Numbered from the stretch's first letter, positions 1-9,374 are shown. The stretch is DNA of 64,000 nt from Bradyrhizobium nitroreducens (GCF_002776695.1 NZ_LFJC01000003.1:5514091-5578090); one strand, 5' to 3'. A program made the numbers and translations. Notes: a model not told the origin generated them from the sequence alone.

Positions 1-1436
1 GCGCCTGTGAGCTTGGCATCCAGCCGATCGCTCGCGGCGACCGCCTGGCGCTTGTCCGGCACCTGGTCGGCAAGCCGGTAACGCGGCTCCAGATTGGCGT
101 AGATGACGCCGAGGCCGCCGACGAACAGCACTGCGATCAGGCTGAACAGGCCTGGACGGCCCACCATGCGCACGGCGATCCAGTAGCAGAAATTGCGCAG
201 CGCCTGGACGCCGGCATCGGCGCCCTGGAACTTGACCGCAAAGACCTTCTCGTTGCGCACGAACAGCACGCCGAACACCGGCACCAGCGACAGCACGGCG
301 ACCAGCGCGATGATGGTGGCGGCAAGGCCTGCCTCACCGAACTTGCGGATCAGGTCGGAATTGGAGAACTGCAGCGCGATGAAGGAAATGCCGGCGGTGC
401 CGTGCGTCAGCACGCAGGCCGGGCCCACGACGAGGACCGCGTTCTTGAACGCGGTGAACTTGTCCTGGCCTGCGATCAGCCGGTCACGCGCGGCAAAGGT
501 GAGCTGCATCGAGTCCGAGAAGCTGATCACCATGATGAGCGGCGTCATCACGTTCAGGAACATGTTGAGATTGAAATTGGCCCAGCCGAGCGCGCCGAGC
601 GCCAGCAGGATCGCGATCATCGGCGGAAATGCCGCCGCGATCATGAACGAGATCTTGCGGAAGAAGATGATGGCGATGACGCAGCCGGCGAGAATGCCGA
701 GGATGTTGTAGGTCAGCCCGTCGCGCTCGACGGCATTGCGGATCTCGAGCTGCATCACCGGCACGCCGGAGAGCTGCACGTTGAGCCCGGTCTCGCCGAG
801 ATCCTCCTTCATCAGCGCGCGGATGTCGGCGACGGTCTTGGTCAGCTTGTTGGAGGCGACGACCTCCGGATCGAGCGACAGCACGATCAGCGCCAGCGTG
901 CCGTCTTCGGACAACAGCTTGCCGCGGATGATCTCGTTGTTCTTGACGGTCTCGATGAACTTGTCATAGGCCGCGCCCTCGGGCAGCTCGGCCGGAAACA
1001 GCGCCGCCGGCAGCTTGCCCGGCGCCGGCGCCTGGCGCGCCGAGAACAGCGAGACGAGGCCACGGGTGCCCTCGACCAACTGCAGATCGGTGACGAAGTC
1101 GCGCAGCTTCTCGAGATTGTTCCGCGCCAGCAGGGTCTTGCCCTCGACCACGACGAGGACGTCGAATTCCTCGGCCGGGAACTTCTTGGTCACCTCTTCA
1201 TACTGCTTGAATTCGCGGGTGTCGGAACGAAACAGCTGCGACAGCGAATCGTCGATCTTGATTCGGTGGATGCCGAACACCGCGCCGACGATCAGCGCGA
1301 GCAGGATGATGCAGGAGACGATCGGCGCCCGGACGGCGATCAGCCCGAGACGTTCCAGCCCGAAGGCGATCGAGGACGCCGGTCCCTGCTCGACCTTGTC
1401 GACATGAACCTCATTCTCGCTGTGCTTTTCGAGCAT
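1..1436 (-). CDS. MMPL/RND-family transporter, N-terminal part (cut by window edge)
   Basis: Inner-membrane exporter of the RND superfamily, MMPL branch, which usually moves lipids or other hydrophobic compounds. The minus-strand frame is open from the ATG at 1436 to the window edge, giving about 478 residues. A hydrophobic segment near residues 33-55 is followed by a long periplasmic-type domain (about 60-245). A run of membrane helices follows at about 245-420, typical of the first half of an MMPL protein. The start has an AAGG-type ribosome binding site about 2-8 bases upstream. It is codirectional with eutC, 208 bases downstream of it, so it may be co-transcribed with the eut/hpnP genes. 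Hopanoid-associated HpnN exporters belong to the same superfamily and the HpnP-like neighbour makes that tempting, but nothing in the visible half proves a hopanoid substrate. Confidence 0.85.
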   Translation of the reverse strand, partial: MLEKHSENEVHVDKVEQGPASSIAFGLERLGLIAVRAPIVSCIILLALIVGAVFGIHRIKIDDSLSQLFRSDTREFKQYEEVTKKFPAEEFDVLVVVEGKTLLARNNLEKLRDFVTDLQLVEGTRGLVSLFSARQAPAPGKLPAALFPAELPEGAAYDKFIETVKNNEIIRGKLLSEDGTLALIVLSLDPEVVASNKLTKTVADIRALMKEDLGETGLNVQLSGVPVMQLEIRNAVERDGLTYNILGILAGCVIAIIFFRKISFMIAAAFPPMIAILLALGALGWANFNLNMFLNVMTPLIMVISFSDSMQLTFAARDRLIAGQDKFTAFKNAVLVVGPACVLTHGTAGISFIALQFSNSDLIRKFGEAGLAATIIALVAVLSLVPVFGVLFVRNEKVFAVKFQGADAGVQALRNFCYWIAVRMVGRPGLFSLIAVLFVGGLGVIYANLEPRYRLADQVPDKRQAVAASDRLDAKLTG

Positions 1437-1644
1437 GCCTTATCCAGTTCCTAAATCGGCTCGGTGTTGAGAGCTTGTTGCGCCCCGCGAACGGCTTGAA
1501 AACGCCATACCAATGGGAGGCTTGCCCCTTGAAAATGCGCGGAAAATCGCTGGCAGCGGTTTAGCAGGTCAATCGCCCCTCTCGCAAGCAGGCGAAGGGT
1601 GGGCAAATCGATCAAGATGCGGCGATTTCGGGTCCTGCTCCCGG

Positions 1645-2430
1645 TCAGCACGCCGAGAATGTGCCAATTCGACGCGGCGCGCGGTCCGCGCTCTCGTCCT
1701 TCAGCGCCACGCCGCTGACCTCTCGGGCCAGCCCCTCGCGGACCAGCCAGGCGATCTTGAAGGCGCCCTCGTCATAGCTCAACCCGGCCTTGTGGATGTT
1801 CGAGACACAATTACGCTCGGCATCGGTGCGGCCGGGCTTCGGCGCGAAGGTCAAATAGGCGCCGAGACTGTCGGGCGCCGACAGGCCGGGGCGCTCGCCG
1901 ATCAGCATCACGACCATGCGCGCGCCGAGAATGGCGCCGATCTCGTCACCGAGCGCAACGCGCGCGCCTGAGGCGACGACGACATGGCCGAGCGCGACGT
2001 GCTCCCCTTCCGCGAGCAGCGGCAGCAGGCGCCGCACCAGCGCCACCGCATGGGCATGAACCGCCGCCGCCGACAGGCCGTCGCCGATCACGAGTGCGAG
2101 CTGGCATGGCTCGGCGGCACTTTGCGCGAGCACTTCGGCGGCTTCTGCATCGAGCCGTCGCCCGAGATCCGGCCGGCGCAGATATTCCCTGCGGTCGAGC
2201 GCCTGGCTCCTCACCTCGGTGACGACGAGACCCTGTGCGTGAAGATCCGAAACCAGCCGCGGCGCGTCGAAGGCGGCATGCACGGCGTCGCGCGCACGGG
2301 CATGGTCCAGCGTGAAATCGAGCAGCGGCTTCGTCGGCACGCTTGCCCCGCTGCGCCCGAGCGCGACGCGCGCGGGCGTGAACGACCTGAGATCGATGGT
2401 CGGGCGCGCCGGAGCGGACTTGTCGCTCAT
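1645..2430 (-). CDS. eutC: ethanolamine ammonia-lyase small subunit EutC
   Basis: Light chain of adenosylcobalamin-dependent ethanolamine ammonia-lyase, which converts ethanolamine to acetaldehyde and ammonia together with EutB. The 261-residue product has the EutC hallmarks: an N-terminal LRSFTPARVALGRSG-like segment, a central region containing LVIGDGLSAAAV, the RPGLSAPDSLGAYLTF block and the C-terminal GRTDAERNCVSNIH motif of the cobalamin-side domain. It is slightly shorter than the E. coli protein. Its ATG overlaps the stop of the HpnP-like gene in an ATGA (2427-2430), so translation is probably coupled to that gene and not directly to eutB. No microcompartment shell genes or eutA-type reactivase gene are seen nearby, so this is a minimal, non-microcompartment ethanolamine lyase. 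Confidence 0.93.
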   Translation of the reverse strand: MSDKSAPARPTIDLRSFTPARVALGRSGASVPTKPLLDFTLDHARARDAVHAAFDAPRLVSDLHAQGLVVTEVRSQALDRREYLRRPDLGRRLDAEAAEVLAQSAAEPCQLALVIGDGLSAAAVHAHAVALVRRLLPLLAEGEHVALGHVVVASGARVALGDEIGAILGARMVVMLIGERPGLSAPDSLGAYLTFAPKPGRTDAERNCVSNIHKAGLSYDEGAFKIAWLVREGLAREVSGVALKDESADRAPRRIGTFSAC

Positions 2431-4013
2431 TCGGCGGGCACGGCGGCCTCGCGCAGCCGAATCGAATAGTTCGAGGCGTTCTGCGCGCCGCTGGAGGCCG
2501 CGCGCGCGAAGGTGATGAGATGGTGCGCGATCAGCGTGCAGCCAATCAGGCCTTCGAGGTCGCCGCGCCTGATGCGTCCGAGCGCAAACTTCCAGAACAC
2601 GCGCCTGTAGTCGCCGAGCACGCCGACCTTCCAGAAGATGTTCCTGATCATGATCAGGCCGCGCCGGATGTTGGCCCAGGTCTTCATCTCGTCAGGCACC
2701 GGCATCTTGAGACGGTTGGGATAGGTGTTGTCGCACTGATACTGGAAGCGCGCGAACACCTTTTCGGGCTCGTAGGCGACGCCCATGGCATGCTTCCAGG
2801 ACGCCACGACCTCGTCATAAGGCAGCAGGAAGTCGACGTTGGAATCGCGCCCCTCGTCCTCGACCAGGCGGCCTTCCCGCTCCAGCCGGTCCCACAGCGG
2901 CGTCTTCGGCAGCGCCTGGAGCAGGTTGATGGTGAGCAGCGGAATCCGGGATTCCTCGACGAATTCGAGCAGCGCATTGGCCGTATTGGGGCCGTCAGTG
3001 TCGAGCCCCATGATGATGCCGGACACAACCTCCATGCCGTAGGAGTTGATCGCACGCACGCCCTCGAGAATCGGGACCATCATGTTGTGATCCTTCTGCA
3101 TCGCATGCAGCGCGTCCGGATCCGGCGTCTCGATGCCGCAGAAGATGGTGATGAAATAGGCCTCGCGCATCTTCTCGAGGATTTCGGGCCGCTTGGCGAT
3201 GTTGAGCGTCGCCTCGCAGGCGAGCCGCACCACATAGCCGGTCCGTTTCTGCCATTCGATCAGGTGCGGCAGCAGGTCCATCGCCGCCTTGCGGTTGCCG
3301 ATGAAATTGTCGTCGACGAAATAGACCGTGTCGGTCATGCCGCATTCGCGCAGGCGGTCGAGCTCGGCGATGATCTGCTGCGGCGACTTGATGCGCGGGT
3401 TGCGGCCGTACAGGCCCGGAATGTCGCAGAACTCGCACTGATAGGGACAGCCGCTGGAATACTGAATGCTGCCGAGCATGTACTTCTTCACGTCGGCAAG
3501 TTCGTAGGCCGGGATCGGAAACTCCGTCATCGGCACCCGGTCCTTGGTCGTGAGGACCACCTGCTGCTCCGGCCGCGAGGGGTCGCGCGACAGAATCTCG
3601 ATCAGCTGGTTGGTGGCGTCGCCGAGCTCGCCGACATGGAGATAGTCGAACGAGGGATAATAGTCCGGACAGGCGCTGACGGAGGGACCGCCGAGCGCAA
3701 CGGCCAGGTCGAATTCATGCGCGCGGCGGCAGATGTCGTTCATCTGCTGGCGCTGGATATGCATGCCGCTGACGAAGACCGCTTCCGCCCATTCGAACTC
3801 TTCCCTGGTGGTGCTGCGGAGGTTCTCGTCGACGAACTTGACCTGCCAATCCGGCGGCAGATAGGCGGAGATCAGCAGCAGCCCCTGCGGGGGCATGAAG
3901 GCGCGGACACCGTCGGTCAGGGGATAGGAATGCTCGAACGTACCGAACGAGGAGGTGTAGCGCGGAAACACGCAGAGAATCCGCCGGGCCGTTCCGTTAA
4001 TTGCAGCTCGCAT
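2427..4013 (-). CDS. hpnP: HpnP-like B12-binding radical SAM protein (putative hopanoid C-2 methylase)
   Basis: Radical SAM enzyme with an N-terminal cobalamin-binding region (about 10-150, including PPQGLLLISAYLP and ALGGPSVSACPDYYP). The radical SAM core carries the 4Fe-4S motif C189-x3-C193-x2-C196 in SSGCPYQCEFC. The C-terminal extension (about 370-528) resembles the DUF4070 region of this family. Length (528) and the opening ILCVFPRYT...AFMPPQG match HpnP, which methylates C-2 of hopanoids at the membrane; related paralogues exist, so the specific function is inferred. The ATG at 4013 has a strong GGGGGAG ribosome binding site. The gene sits between eutB (154 bases upstream) and eutC (4-base overlap). 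Both the lyase and this methylase need cobalamin. I found no convincing EcfG-type promoter in the 154-base gap. Confidence 0.75.
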   Translation of the reverse strand: MRAAINGTARRILCVFPRYTSSFGTFEHSYPLTDGVRAFMPPQGLLLISAYLPPDWQVKFVDENLRSTTREEFEWAEAVFVSGMHIQRQQMNDICRRAHEFDLAVALGGPSVSACPDYYPSFDYLHVGELGDATNQLIEILSRDPSRPEQQVVLTTKDRVPMTEFPIPAYELADVKKYMLGSIQYSSGCPYQCEFCDIPGLYGRNPRIKSPQQIIAELDRLRECGMTDTVYFVDDNFIGNRKAAMDLLPHLIEWQKRTGYVVRLACEATLNIAKRPEILEKMREAYFITIFCGIETPDPDALHAMQKDHNMMVPILEGVRAINSYGMEVVSGIIMGLDTDGPNTANALLEFVEESRIPLLTINLLQALPKTPLWDRLEREGRLVEDEGRDSNVDFLLPYDEVVASWKHAMGVAYEPEKVFARFQYQCDNTYPNRLKMPVPDEMKTWANIRRGLIMIRNIFWKVGVLGDYRRVFWKFALGRIRRGDLEGLIGCTLIAHHLITFARAASSGAQNASNYSIRLREAAVPAE

Positions 4014-4167
4014 CTAAGCTCCCCCGCCACGCTCGACTGATGGTGCGGAAATTGCCAGCCAGACATATACCGTAATGCTGCCGCCGGAATTTCTCAATAT
4101 TGTGGCACAAGCATAATTCCGGAGGATGCAGATAGTTTCCGAGGAGGGCGCGACGCTTCGAACCGCC

Positions 4168-5550
4168 TCAGGCGATCAGTCGCGAGGCAAAATCGGGCAA
4201 CAGACCTGGATCGCCGGCAATGCGGAAATCGGCGCCTGTGATGCCCGACCGCGCCAGCCAATCGTCGAATTCCGGCGCGCGGTGCAAACCGAAGACGTCA
4301 CGAACATAGAGCGCGTCGTGAAAAGACGTCGACTGGTAGTTCAGCATGACGTCGTCGGCCCCGGGGACGCCCATGATGAAGGTGACGCCGGCGGCGGCGA
4401 GCAGCGTCAGCAGATTGTCCATGTCGTCCTGGTCCGCCTCGGCATGATTGGTGTAGCAGATGTCGATCCCGAGCGGCAGGCCGAGCAATTTGCCGCAGAA
4501 ATGATCCTCCAGCCCGGCGCGGATGATTTCCTTGCCGTCGTAGAGATATTCCGGGCCGATGAAGCCGACCACGCTGTTGACCAATAGCGGGGCAAAGGCG
4601 CGGGCGACCGCATAGGCACGCGCCTCGCACGTCTGCTGGTCGACCCCGTGATGGGCGCCAGCCGACAGCGCCGAGCCCTGGCCGGTCTCGAAATACATCA
4701 CGTTCTGCCCGACCGTGCCGCGCCGCAGCGACAGCCCGGCCTCCTGCGCCTCTTTCAGCAGGGCAAGGTCGATGCCGAAACTGCGGTTGGCGGCCTCGGT
4801 TCCGGCGACCGACTGGAAGACCAAGTCGACCGGCACGCCCTGCCCGATCAGCGACAGCGTCGTCGTGACATGGGTCAGTACGCACCCCTGCGTCGGGATT
4901 TTCAGTCGCGCGATGATCTCGTCGAGCAGCCGCAGCAATTGCGCGATCACGGCCGGATCGTCGCTGGCCGGATTGATGCCGATGCAGGCATCGCCGGCCC
5001 CGAGCAGGATGCCGTCCAGGATCGAGGCGGTGATGCCCCTGGCGTCGTCGAACGGATGGTTGGGCTGCAGCCGCGTGCTCATCCGGCCCTTCAGGCCGAT
5101 GGTGTTGCGGAAGGCGGAGGTGACCGCGCATTTCCGCGCCGCCAGGATCAGATCCTGGTTGCGCATCAGCTTCGAGACCGCGGCCGCCATCTCCGGCGTG
5201 ATGCCGGGCGCGAGCGTCTTCAGGACCTCGGGCGTGGCAGCATCCGACAGCAGCCAGTCGCGGAAGCCGCCGACCGTCAGGGATGCCACCGGTGCGAAGG
5301 CCTTCGCGTCATGGCCGTCCATGACGAGGCGGGTGACCTCGTCGGCCTCATAGGGGATGACGGCTTCCTGGAGGAATTGGGTAAGCGGAACGTCGGCGAG
5401 CGCCATCCGCGCCGCGATCATCTGCTCGGCCGTGCCGGCGGCGATCCCGGCCAGCCGGTCGCCGGAACGCGGCGGCGTTGCCTTGGCAAGGAGATCGCGC
5501 AGGTCCGGGAACGTGTGGGTCGTGGCGTCGATGGTGTGGCGGTAGACCAA
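4168..5550 (-). CDS. eutB: ethanolamine ammonia-lyase large subunit EutB
   Basis: Catalytic heavy chain of ethanolamine ammonia-lyase, a TIM-barrel that binds ethanolamine and adenosylcobalamin. The 460-residue product carries the substrate-site residues known from E. coli EutB at almost the same numbering: R160 and Q162 in STRLQPNHPF, N193 in IGINPASDD, E288 in MYFETGQGSA and D363 in PLGIDICYTNHAEADQDD. The start is a TTG at 5550, chosen because it is preceded by GGAG with 8 bases of spacing and gives the family N-terminus (YRHTIDATTHTFPDL). No other start lies upstream in frame. It is the first gene of the minus-strand group eutB, hpnP-like, eutC. The 154-base gap after it could hold a second promoter. 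Confidence 0.95.
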   Translation of the reverse strand: MVYRHTIDATTHTFPDLRDLLAKATPPRSGDRLAGIAAGTAEQMIAARMALADVPLTQFLQEAVIPYEADEVTRLVMDGHDAKAFAPVASLTVGGFRDWLLSDAATPEVLKTLAPGITPEMAAAVSKLMRNQDLILAARKCAVTSAFRNTIGLKGRMSTRLQPNHPFDDARGITASILDGILLGAGDACIGINPASDDPAVIAQLLRLLDEIIARLKIPTQGCVLTHVTTTLSLIGQGVPVDLVFQSVAGTEAANRSFGIDLALLKEAQEAGLSLRRGTVGQNVMYFETGQGSALSAGAHHGVDQQTCEARAYAVARAFAPLLVNSVVGFIGPEYLYDGKEIIRAGLEDHFCGKLLGLPLGIDICYTNHAEADQDDMDNLLTLLAAAGVTFIMGVPGADDVMLNYQSTSFHDALYVRDVFGLHRAPEFDDWLARSGITGADFRIAGDPGLLPDFASRLIA

Positions 5551-5867
5551 GGGTGTCTCCGGGGTTCGTCGGCCGGTGGCCGAGTCCGGTCGATGTTGAA
5601 GGCGATCCCTCCGTCAAGGAATACGCGCTTGGCGGCCGGCATGCACGCCAATGTGAGGGCTCTCCTCGGGTTCGCCCGGGGGCGATCTGCCGAAAACCGA
5701 CAGTTTCCTACCAACCAGCTGAAATAATTCGCCATTCCGCCGACCGGGCGCCCTCTTCCCGCGCCCCGCGTTAACGCCGCATCCATCTTCGCCCTGCATA
5801 TTTTTGCATCAATTTTACACGATCCCGCTCACCGGCCACTTCAGGCCATTCCGGGCCCCTGAACACC
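5551..5867. promoter_or_regulatory. divergent intergenic region between eutB and the chemoreceptor gene
   Basis: This 317-base non-coding stretch separates divergently transcribed eutB (minus) and the chemoreceptor (plus), so it must hold both promoters. The part next to the chemoreceptor is AT-rich (about 5798-5822), unlike its surroundings, and is the likeliest promoter position. I looked for an adenosylcobalamin riboswitch in the eutB direction and saw no convincing B12 box or compatible fold. Confidence 0.4.
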
Positions 5868-7607
5868 ATGACCTCAGACCGATCTGGGAATGCCGCCAAG
5901 CTGGCTGGCCGCTTCACGCTTGCCACCAAGCTCTATGCCATCTTCGCGCTGTTCGCGCTGCTCACGGCGGCGATCGCCATGCTGTCCGACTACAACAGCC
6001 GTCGCGGCGCCGACCTGACCAACGCGATCGAGACGGCGAACGCCGCCGCGCTGAACGTCGAGCGCGTCAACTCGCTGGTCTATGCGGTGGTGATGGAATC
6101 GCGCGGCGTCTACATGTCGACCGAGCCGGCCGTGGTGAAGAAATACGGCGAAGGCCTGCTCAAGTTCAACGCCCAGATCCTCGACGTCGTGAAGCGCTGG
6201 GAGACCATCGTCAGGGCGGACGATGCCGAGCAGTTCGCCACCTTCAAGAAGCGCATCGAACAATTCGTCGAATTCCGCAAGGAGCTGGTGCGCCGCGGCG
6301 TCGAGATCAATGCGGCCGCGGGCCGCGAATGGGGCGACAACGACGCCAACCGGGCCGTGCGTTCGGCGCTGAACAAGGATCTCGAGGCGCTGTCCAAGGT
6401 CTATGCCGAGCGCGCCAGGCAGATCGCGCGCGAGACGGAGACCATCCGCACCCTCTCCTTCGTGCTGACCTGCCTCGGCGGCGTGGCGCTGGCCCTGGTC
6501 GTGGTCGGCATCGTCATCATCGCCCGCTCGGTCGCCCGGCCGCTCGCCGCGATCACCTCCACCATCAAGCAGGTCGCCGACGGGGCTGAGGGCGTCGTGG
6601 TGCCGCACGCCGACCGCGCCGACGAGATCGGCGCGCTGGCCCGCGCGATCCAGGTGTTCCAGGAGGCCATGGGCCGCAACCGCAACCTCGCCTCGCGGGT
6701 CTCGCAGGACTCGGCCGCGCGCGAGGAGCGCGCCCGTCACATCGAGCAATCCGTCGAGCAGTTTCGCGAGGCGATCGGCGCCATCATGCGCGGCCTCAGC
6801 GACAACGCCTCCGCCATGCGCGAGACCGCGCAGACCATCACCCGCGTCACGGCGGACGCGAACAGCCGTGCCGGCACGGCGGCCAACGCCACCGAGCAGG
6901 CCTCCCACAACGTCACGGCGGTGGCGAGCGCCGCTGAGGAGCTGTCGGCTTCGGTGGAAGAGATCGGCCGCCAGGTGCGCCAGAGCGCCGGCGCCGTCGA
7001 GCAGACCGGCCAGCGCACCGAGAAGTCGATCTCCGAGATCGAGAGCCTCGCCGCCGCCACGCAGCGCATCGACGGCGTGCTCAATCTGATCCAGGCGATC
7101 GCCGAGCAGACCAATCTGCTCGCGCTCAACGCCACCATCGAAGCGGCCCGCGCGGGCGAGGCCGGTCGCGGCTTTGCCGTGGTCGCCCATGAAGTGAAGA
7201 CGCTCGCGGGCCAGACCGCCAAGGCGACCGCCGAGATCAGCGAGAACGTCGCGATGATCCAGGCCTCGACCCGCAACGCGGTCGACGCCGTGCGCGAGAT
7301 CGGCGGCGCGGTGCGCGAGATCAACGAGGTCACCTCCGCGATCGCCGGCGCCATCGGCCAGCAGGACGCCGCCACGCGCGAGATCTCGTCCAACGCGCAA
7401 AGCGCCGCGCAAGGCAACGAGACGCTGGTCGCCAACATCACCTCGCTGCGCGACGCCATCGGCGAGACCGACACGGCCGCAGCTTCGGTGCTCACGGCCG
7501 CGAGCAGCCTGACCGCGACGGCGGACACGCTGTCACAGGAGGTGGAGACGTTCTTCCAGAACCTGCGCGCGGGGGCTACGGACGGCCGTATCGCCAAGGC
7601 GGGGTGA
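5868..7607 (+). CDS. methyl-accepting chemotaxis protein with periplasmic helical sensor domain
   Basis: Transmembrane chemoreceptor that signals to CheA/CheW. The 579 residues contain a first membrane helix (about 22-39), a largely helical periplasmic domain (about 40-195), a second membrane helix (about 195-217) and a HAMP linker (about 218-270). A long cytoplasmic coiled-coil domain follows. The signalling tip is at about 413-447 with the invariant core EQTNLLALNATIEAARAGE. There is no CheR-binding pentapeptide at the C-terminus, as in many alphaproteobacterial receptors. The ligand cannot be read from sequence. It is a single-gene unit, and a weak hairpin follows the stop. Confidence 0.95.
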   Translation: MTSDRSGNAAKLAGRFTLATKLYAIFALFALLTAAIAMLSDYNSRRGADLTNAIETANAAALNVERVNSLVYAVVMESRGVYMSTEPAVVKKYGEGLLKFNAQILDVVKRWETIVRADDAEQFATFKKRIEQFVEFRKELVRRGVEINAAAGREWGDNDANRAVRSALNKDLEALSKVYAERARQIARETETIRTLSFVLTCLGGVALALVVVGIVIIARSVARPLAAITSTIKQVADGAEGVVVPHADRADEIGALARAIQVFQEAMGRNRNLASRVSQDSAAREERARHIEQSVEQFREAIGAIMRGLSDNASAMRETAQTITRVTADANSRAGTAANATEQASHNVTAVASAAEELSASVEEIGRQVRQSAGAVEQTGQRTEKSISEIESLAAATQRIDGVLNLIQAIAEQTNLLALNATIEAARAGEAGRGFAVVAHEVKTLAGQTAKATAEISENVAMIQASTRNAVDAVREIGGAVREINEVTSAIAGAIGQQDAATREISSNAQSAAQGNETLVANITSLRDAIGETDTAAASVLTAASSLTATADTLSQEVETFFQNLRAGATDGRIAKAG

Positions 7608-7614
7608 CGGCGCG

Positions 7615-7636
7615 CCCGCCGCAGCCGGGCGGCGGG
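7615..7636 (+). terminator. GC hairpin after the chemoreceptor gene
   Basis: A 7-bp stem (CCCGCCG / CGGCGGG) with an 8-base loop starts 8 bases after the chemoreceptor stop codon. There is no clear T-run after it, so it is only a possible terminator or mRNA 3'-end stabiliser. Confidence 0.3.
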
Positions 7637-7856
7637 TCCTCCAAACAAAAAACTGCAAAACAACCCCATGCACAGTAGCAGGGGGCAGGTTTTTCAATGA
7701 GTTGGTGGCCAGCGCAAAACCTGCTGTTCTTACCGGTATTGATTTTGACTCGTCGGGCAAAACAGAGGCACGATGCGGTCAAGCAGTGCCGGGCAGGACG
7801 CGGTGCGTGTCGGCGCGGCTGACTGCGATTGCATAAAAAAAGAACAAAGGAATTCC

Positions 7857-9374
7857 ATGAGCCCGACGCGGCGTGTTCTCTCGGCGCAGGTCGCCCACGA
7901 GACCAACACTTTCTCGGTCATTCCGACGACACTCGAGGACTATCGCAAACGGCTGTTCCTGCGTGACGGCGAAATCGCCGCGGCGCTGGCCGACACCAGA
8001 ATGGAGATCGCCGCGCATCTGGCCGCCGCGAAACGCTACGGCTGGACCCTGGTGCAGCCGGTCGCCGCCGCGGCCACCCCGTCCGGCAAGGTGACGGCCG
8101 CGTGCTGGGCCGAACTGCAGCGGCTGGTCTTTGCAGCCTGCGAAACCGGGCCGTTCGACGGCGTCATCCTGGCCTTGCACGGCGCGATGGTGACCGAGAC
8201 CGAGGACGACGCCGAAGGCGCACTGCTCGAAGGATTGCGCAAGCGTCTGGGCGACACGATCCCGATTGCGGTGACGCTCGACTTGCATGCCAACGTCACC
8301 GAGCGCATGGGCCGGCTGGCCAGCATCATGCTGCCCTACCGCACCTATCCGCATATCGACCAGTACGAGACGGCGTTCCGCGCCGCCGAGCTGCTGCAGT
8401 CGGCGATGGACGGCACGACCCGCCCGAAGGTCCTCCGCTCGCAACCGGCTCTGCTCGACGGCTGCAATCACGGACGGACCCAGGGCGGCGTGATGAGCGA
8501 CCTGTTGAAGCGTGCCGCGGACATGCAGGCGCAAACGCCCGGGTTGCTCTCCGTCGACGTCTGCGCGGGCTTCAGCCGCTCTGATATCGCCGAGGTCGGC
8601 CCGAGCGTTCAAATCACCTACGATTCCTCCCACAACGCTGCCGAAACGGCGGCGCGGCAGGCTGCAGCGGCGCTCGAGGACGAGATGGTCCGCCGCCGAG
8701 CCGAAGTGACCGTCACAGCGCTCGATTTGCCGGCCGCGACGAGGCTTGCCGCGGCAGCCGCAGCCGATGTCGCCGACACCCGCCCCCTCGTGATCGCGGA
8801 CTTCAGCGACAACCCGGGTTCGGGCGCCTACGGCGACGGCATCCGCCTGCTCGAGGCGCTGCTGCAGGCCGGGATCCGCGGCGTGCTGTTCGGTGTCCTC
8901 GGCGATCCCGAGGCCGCGGCGCGCTGCCATGACGCGGGCCTTGGGGCGAGCCTCGATGTCGTTCTCGGCGCCAAGCGCCACCCCGAAAGCTACGGACCTC
9001 CGCTCACGCTGACCGGGCGGGTCACCGGACTGTCGGACGGCGCCTTCGTCTGCGAGGGGCCGATGAATGCCGGGCAGCCCCTGACGCTCGGGCCGAGCGC
9101 CTTGCTCGAGGTCGACGGCGTCTCCATCGCGATTTCGACCAACACGCTGCAGACCTATGATCAGGAAATGTTCCGGATTCTGGGAGCCGAACCGGCTCAA
9201 TTCCGGATCGTCGCGGTCAAGTCTGCGCACCACTTCCGGGCTGCTTTCGGGCCCATGGCCAAGGAGGTGATCCTGGCCGATAGCGGCGGCCTTGCCACCT
9301 TCGATCACAGCAAGCTGTCGTACCGGAACGTCCGCCGTCCGATCTGGCCGCTCGACGAAATGCAGCCGGGTTGA
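7857..9374 (+). CDS. M81 family (MlrC-like) metallopeptidase-family protein
   Basis: Member of the M81/MlrC family, named after a microcystin-linear-peptide-degrading enzyme; most members have unknown natural substrates. The 505 residues show the conserved N-terminal HETNTFS (about 15-21), the metal-site segments VTLDLHANV and YRTYPHIDQYET, a FSDNPGSGAYGDG loop in the middle and a C-terminal domain with KSAHHFRAAF. The start at 7857 is preferred to an in-frame ATG at 7773 because it has an AAAGGA ribosome binding site at good spacing and matches the family N-terminus. It stands alone between a chemoreceptor and a convergent hydrolase, so context says little about substrate. Confidence 0.88.
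   Translation: MSPTRRVLSAQVAHETNTFSVIPTTLEDYRKRLFLRDGEIAAALADTRMEIAAHLAAAKRYGWTLVQPVAAAATPSGKVTAACWAELQRLVFAACETGPFDGVILALHGAMVTETEDDAEGALLEGLRKRLGDTIPIAVTLDLHANVTERMGRLASIMLPYRTYPHIDQYETAFRAAELLQSAMDGTTRPKVLRSQPALLDGCNHGRTQGGVMSDLLKRAADMQAQTPGLLSVDVCAGFSRSDIAEVGPSVQITYDSSHNAAETAARQAAAALEDEMVRRRAEVTVTALDLPAATRLAAAAAADVADTRPLVIADFSDNPGSGAYGDGIRLLEALLQAGIRGVLFGVLGDPEAAARCHDAGLGASLDVVLGAKRHPESYGPPLTLTGRVTGLSDGAFVCEGPMNAGQPLTLGPSALLEVDGVSIAISTNTLQTYDQEMFRILGAEPAQFRIVAVKSAHHFRAAFGPMAKEVILADSGGLATFDHSKLSYRNVRRPIWPLDEMQPG

Noticed and set aside
4014..4167. EcfG-type (GGAAC-N16/17-CGTT) promoter upstream of the HpnP-like gene
   Set aside because: Only partial GGAA words are present in the gap and no matching -10 element is found at the right spacing.
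5551..5867. Possible adenosylcobalamin riboswitch before eutB
   Set aside because: A GCCACT-like word occurs, but on the strand of the chemoreceptor and without the other conserved B12-box elements or a plausible fold.
5874..7412. Long antisense open frame of 512 residues opposite the chemoreceptor
   Set aside because: Composition is dominated by Arg, Gly, Asp and Leu from mirrored codons. There is no ribosome binding site or recognisable domain, and the sense gene is certain.
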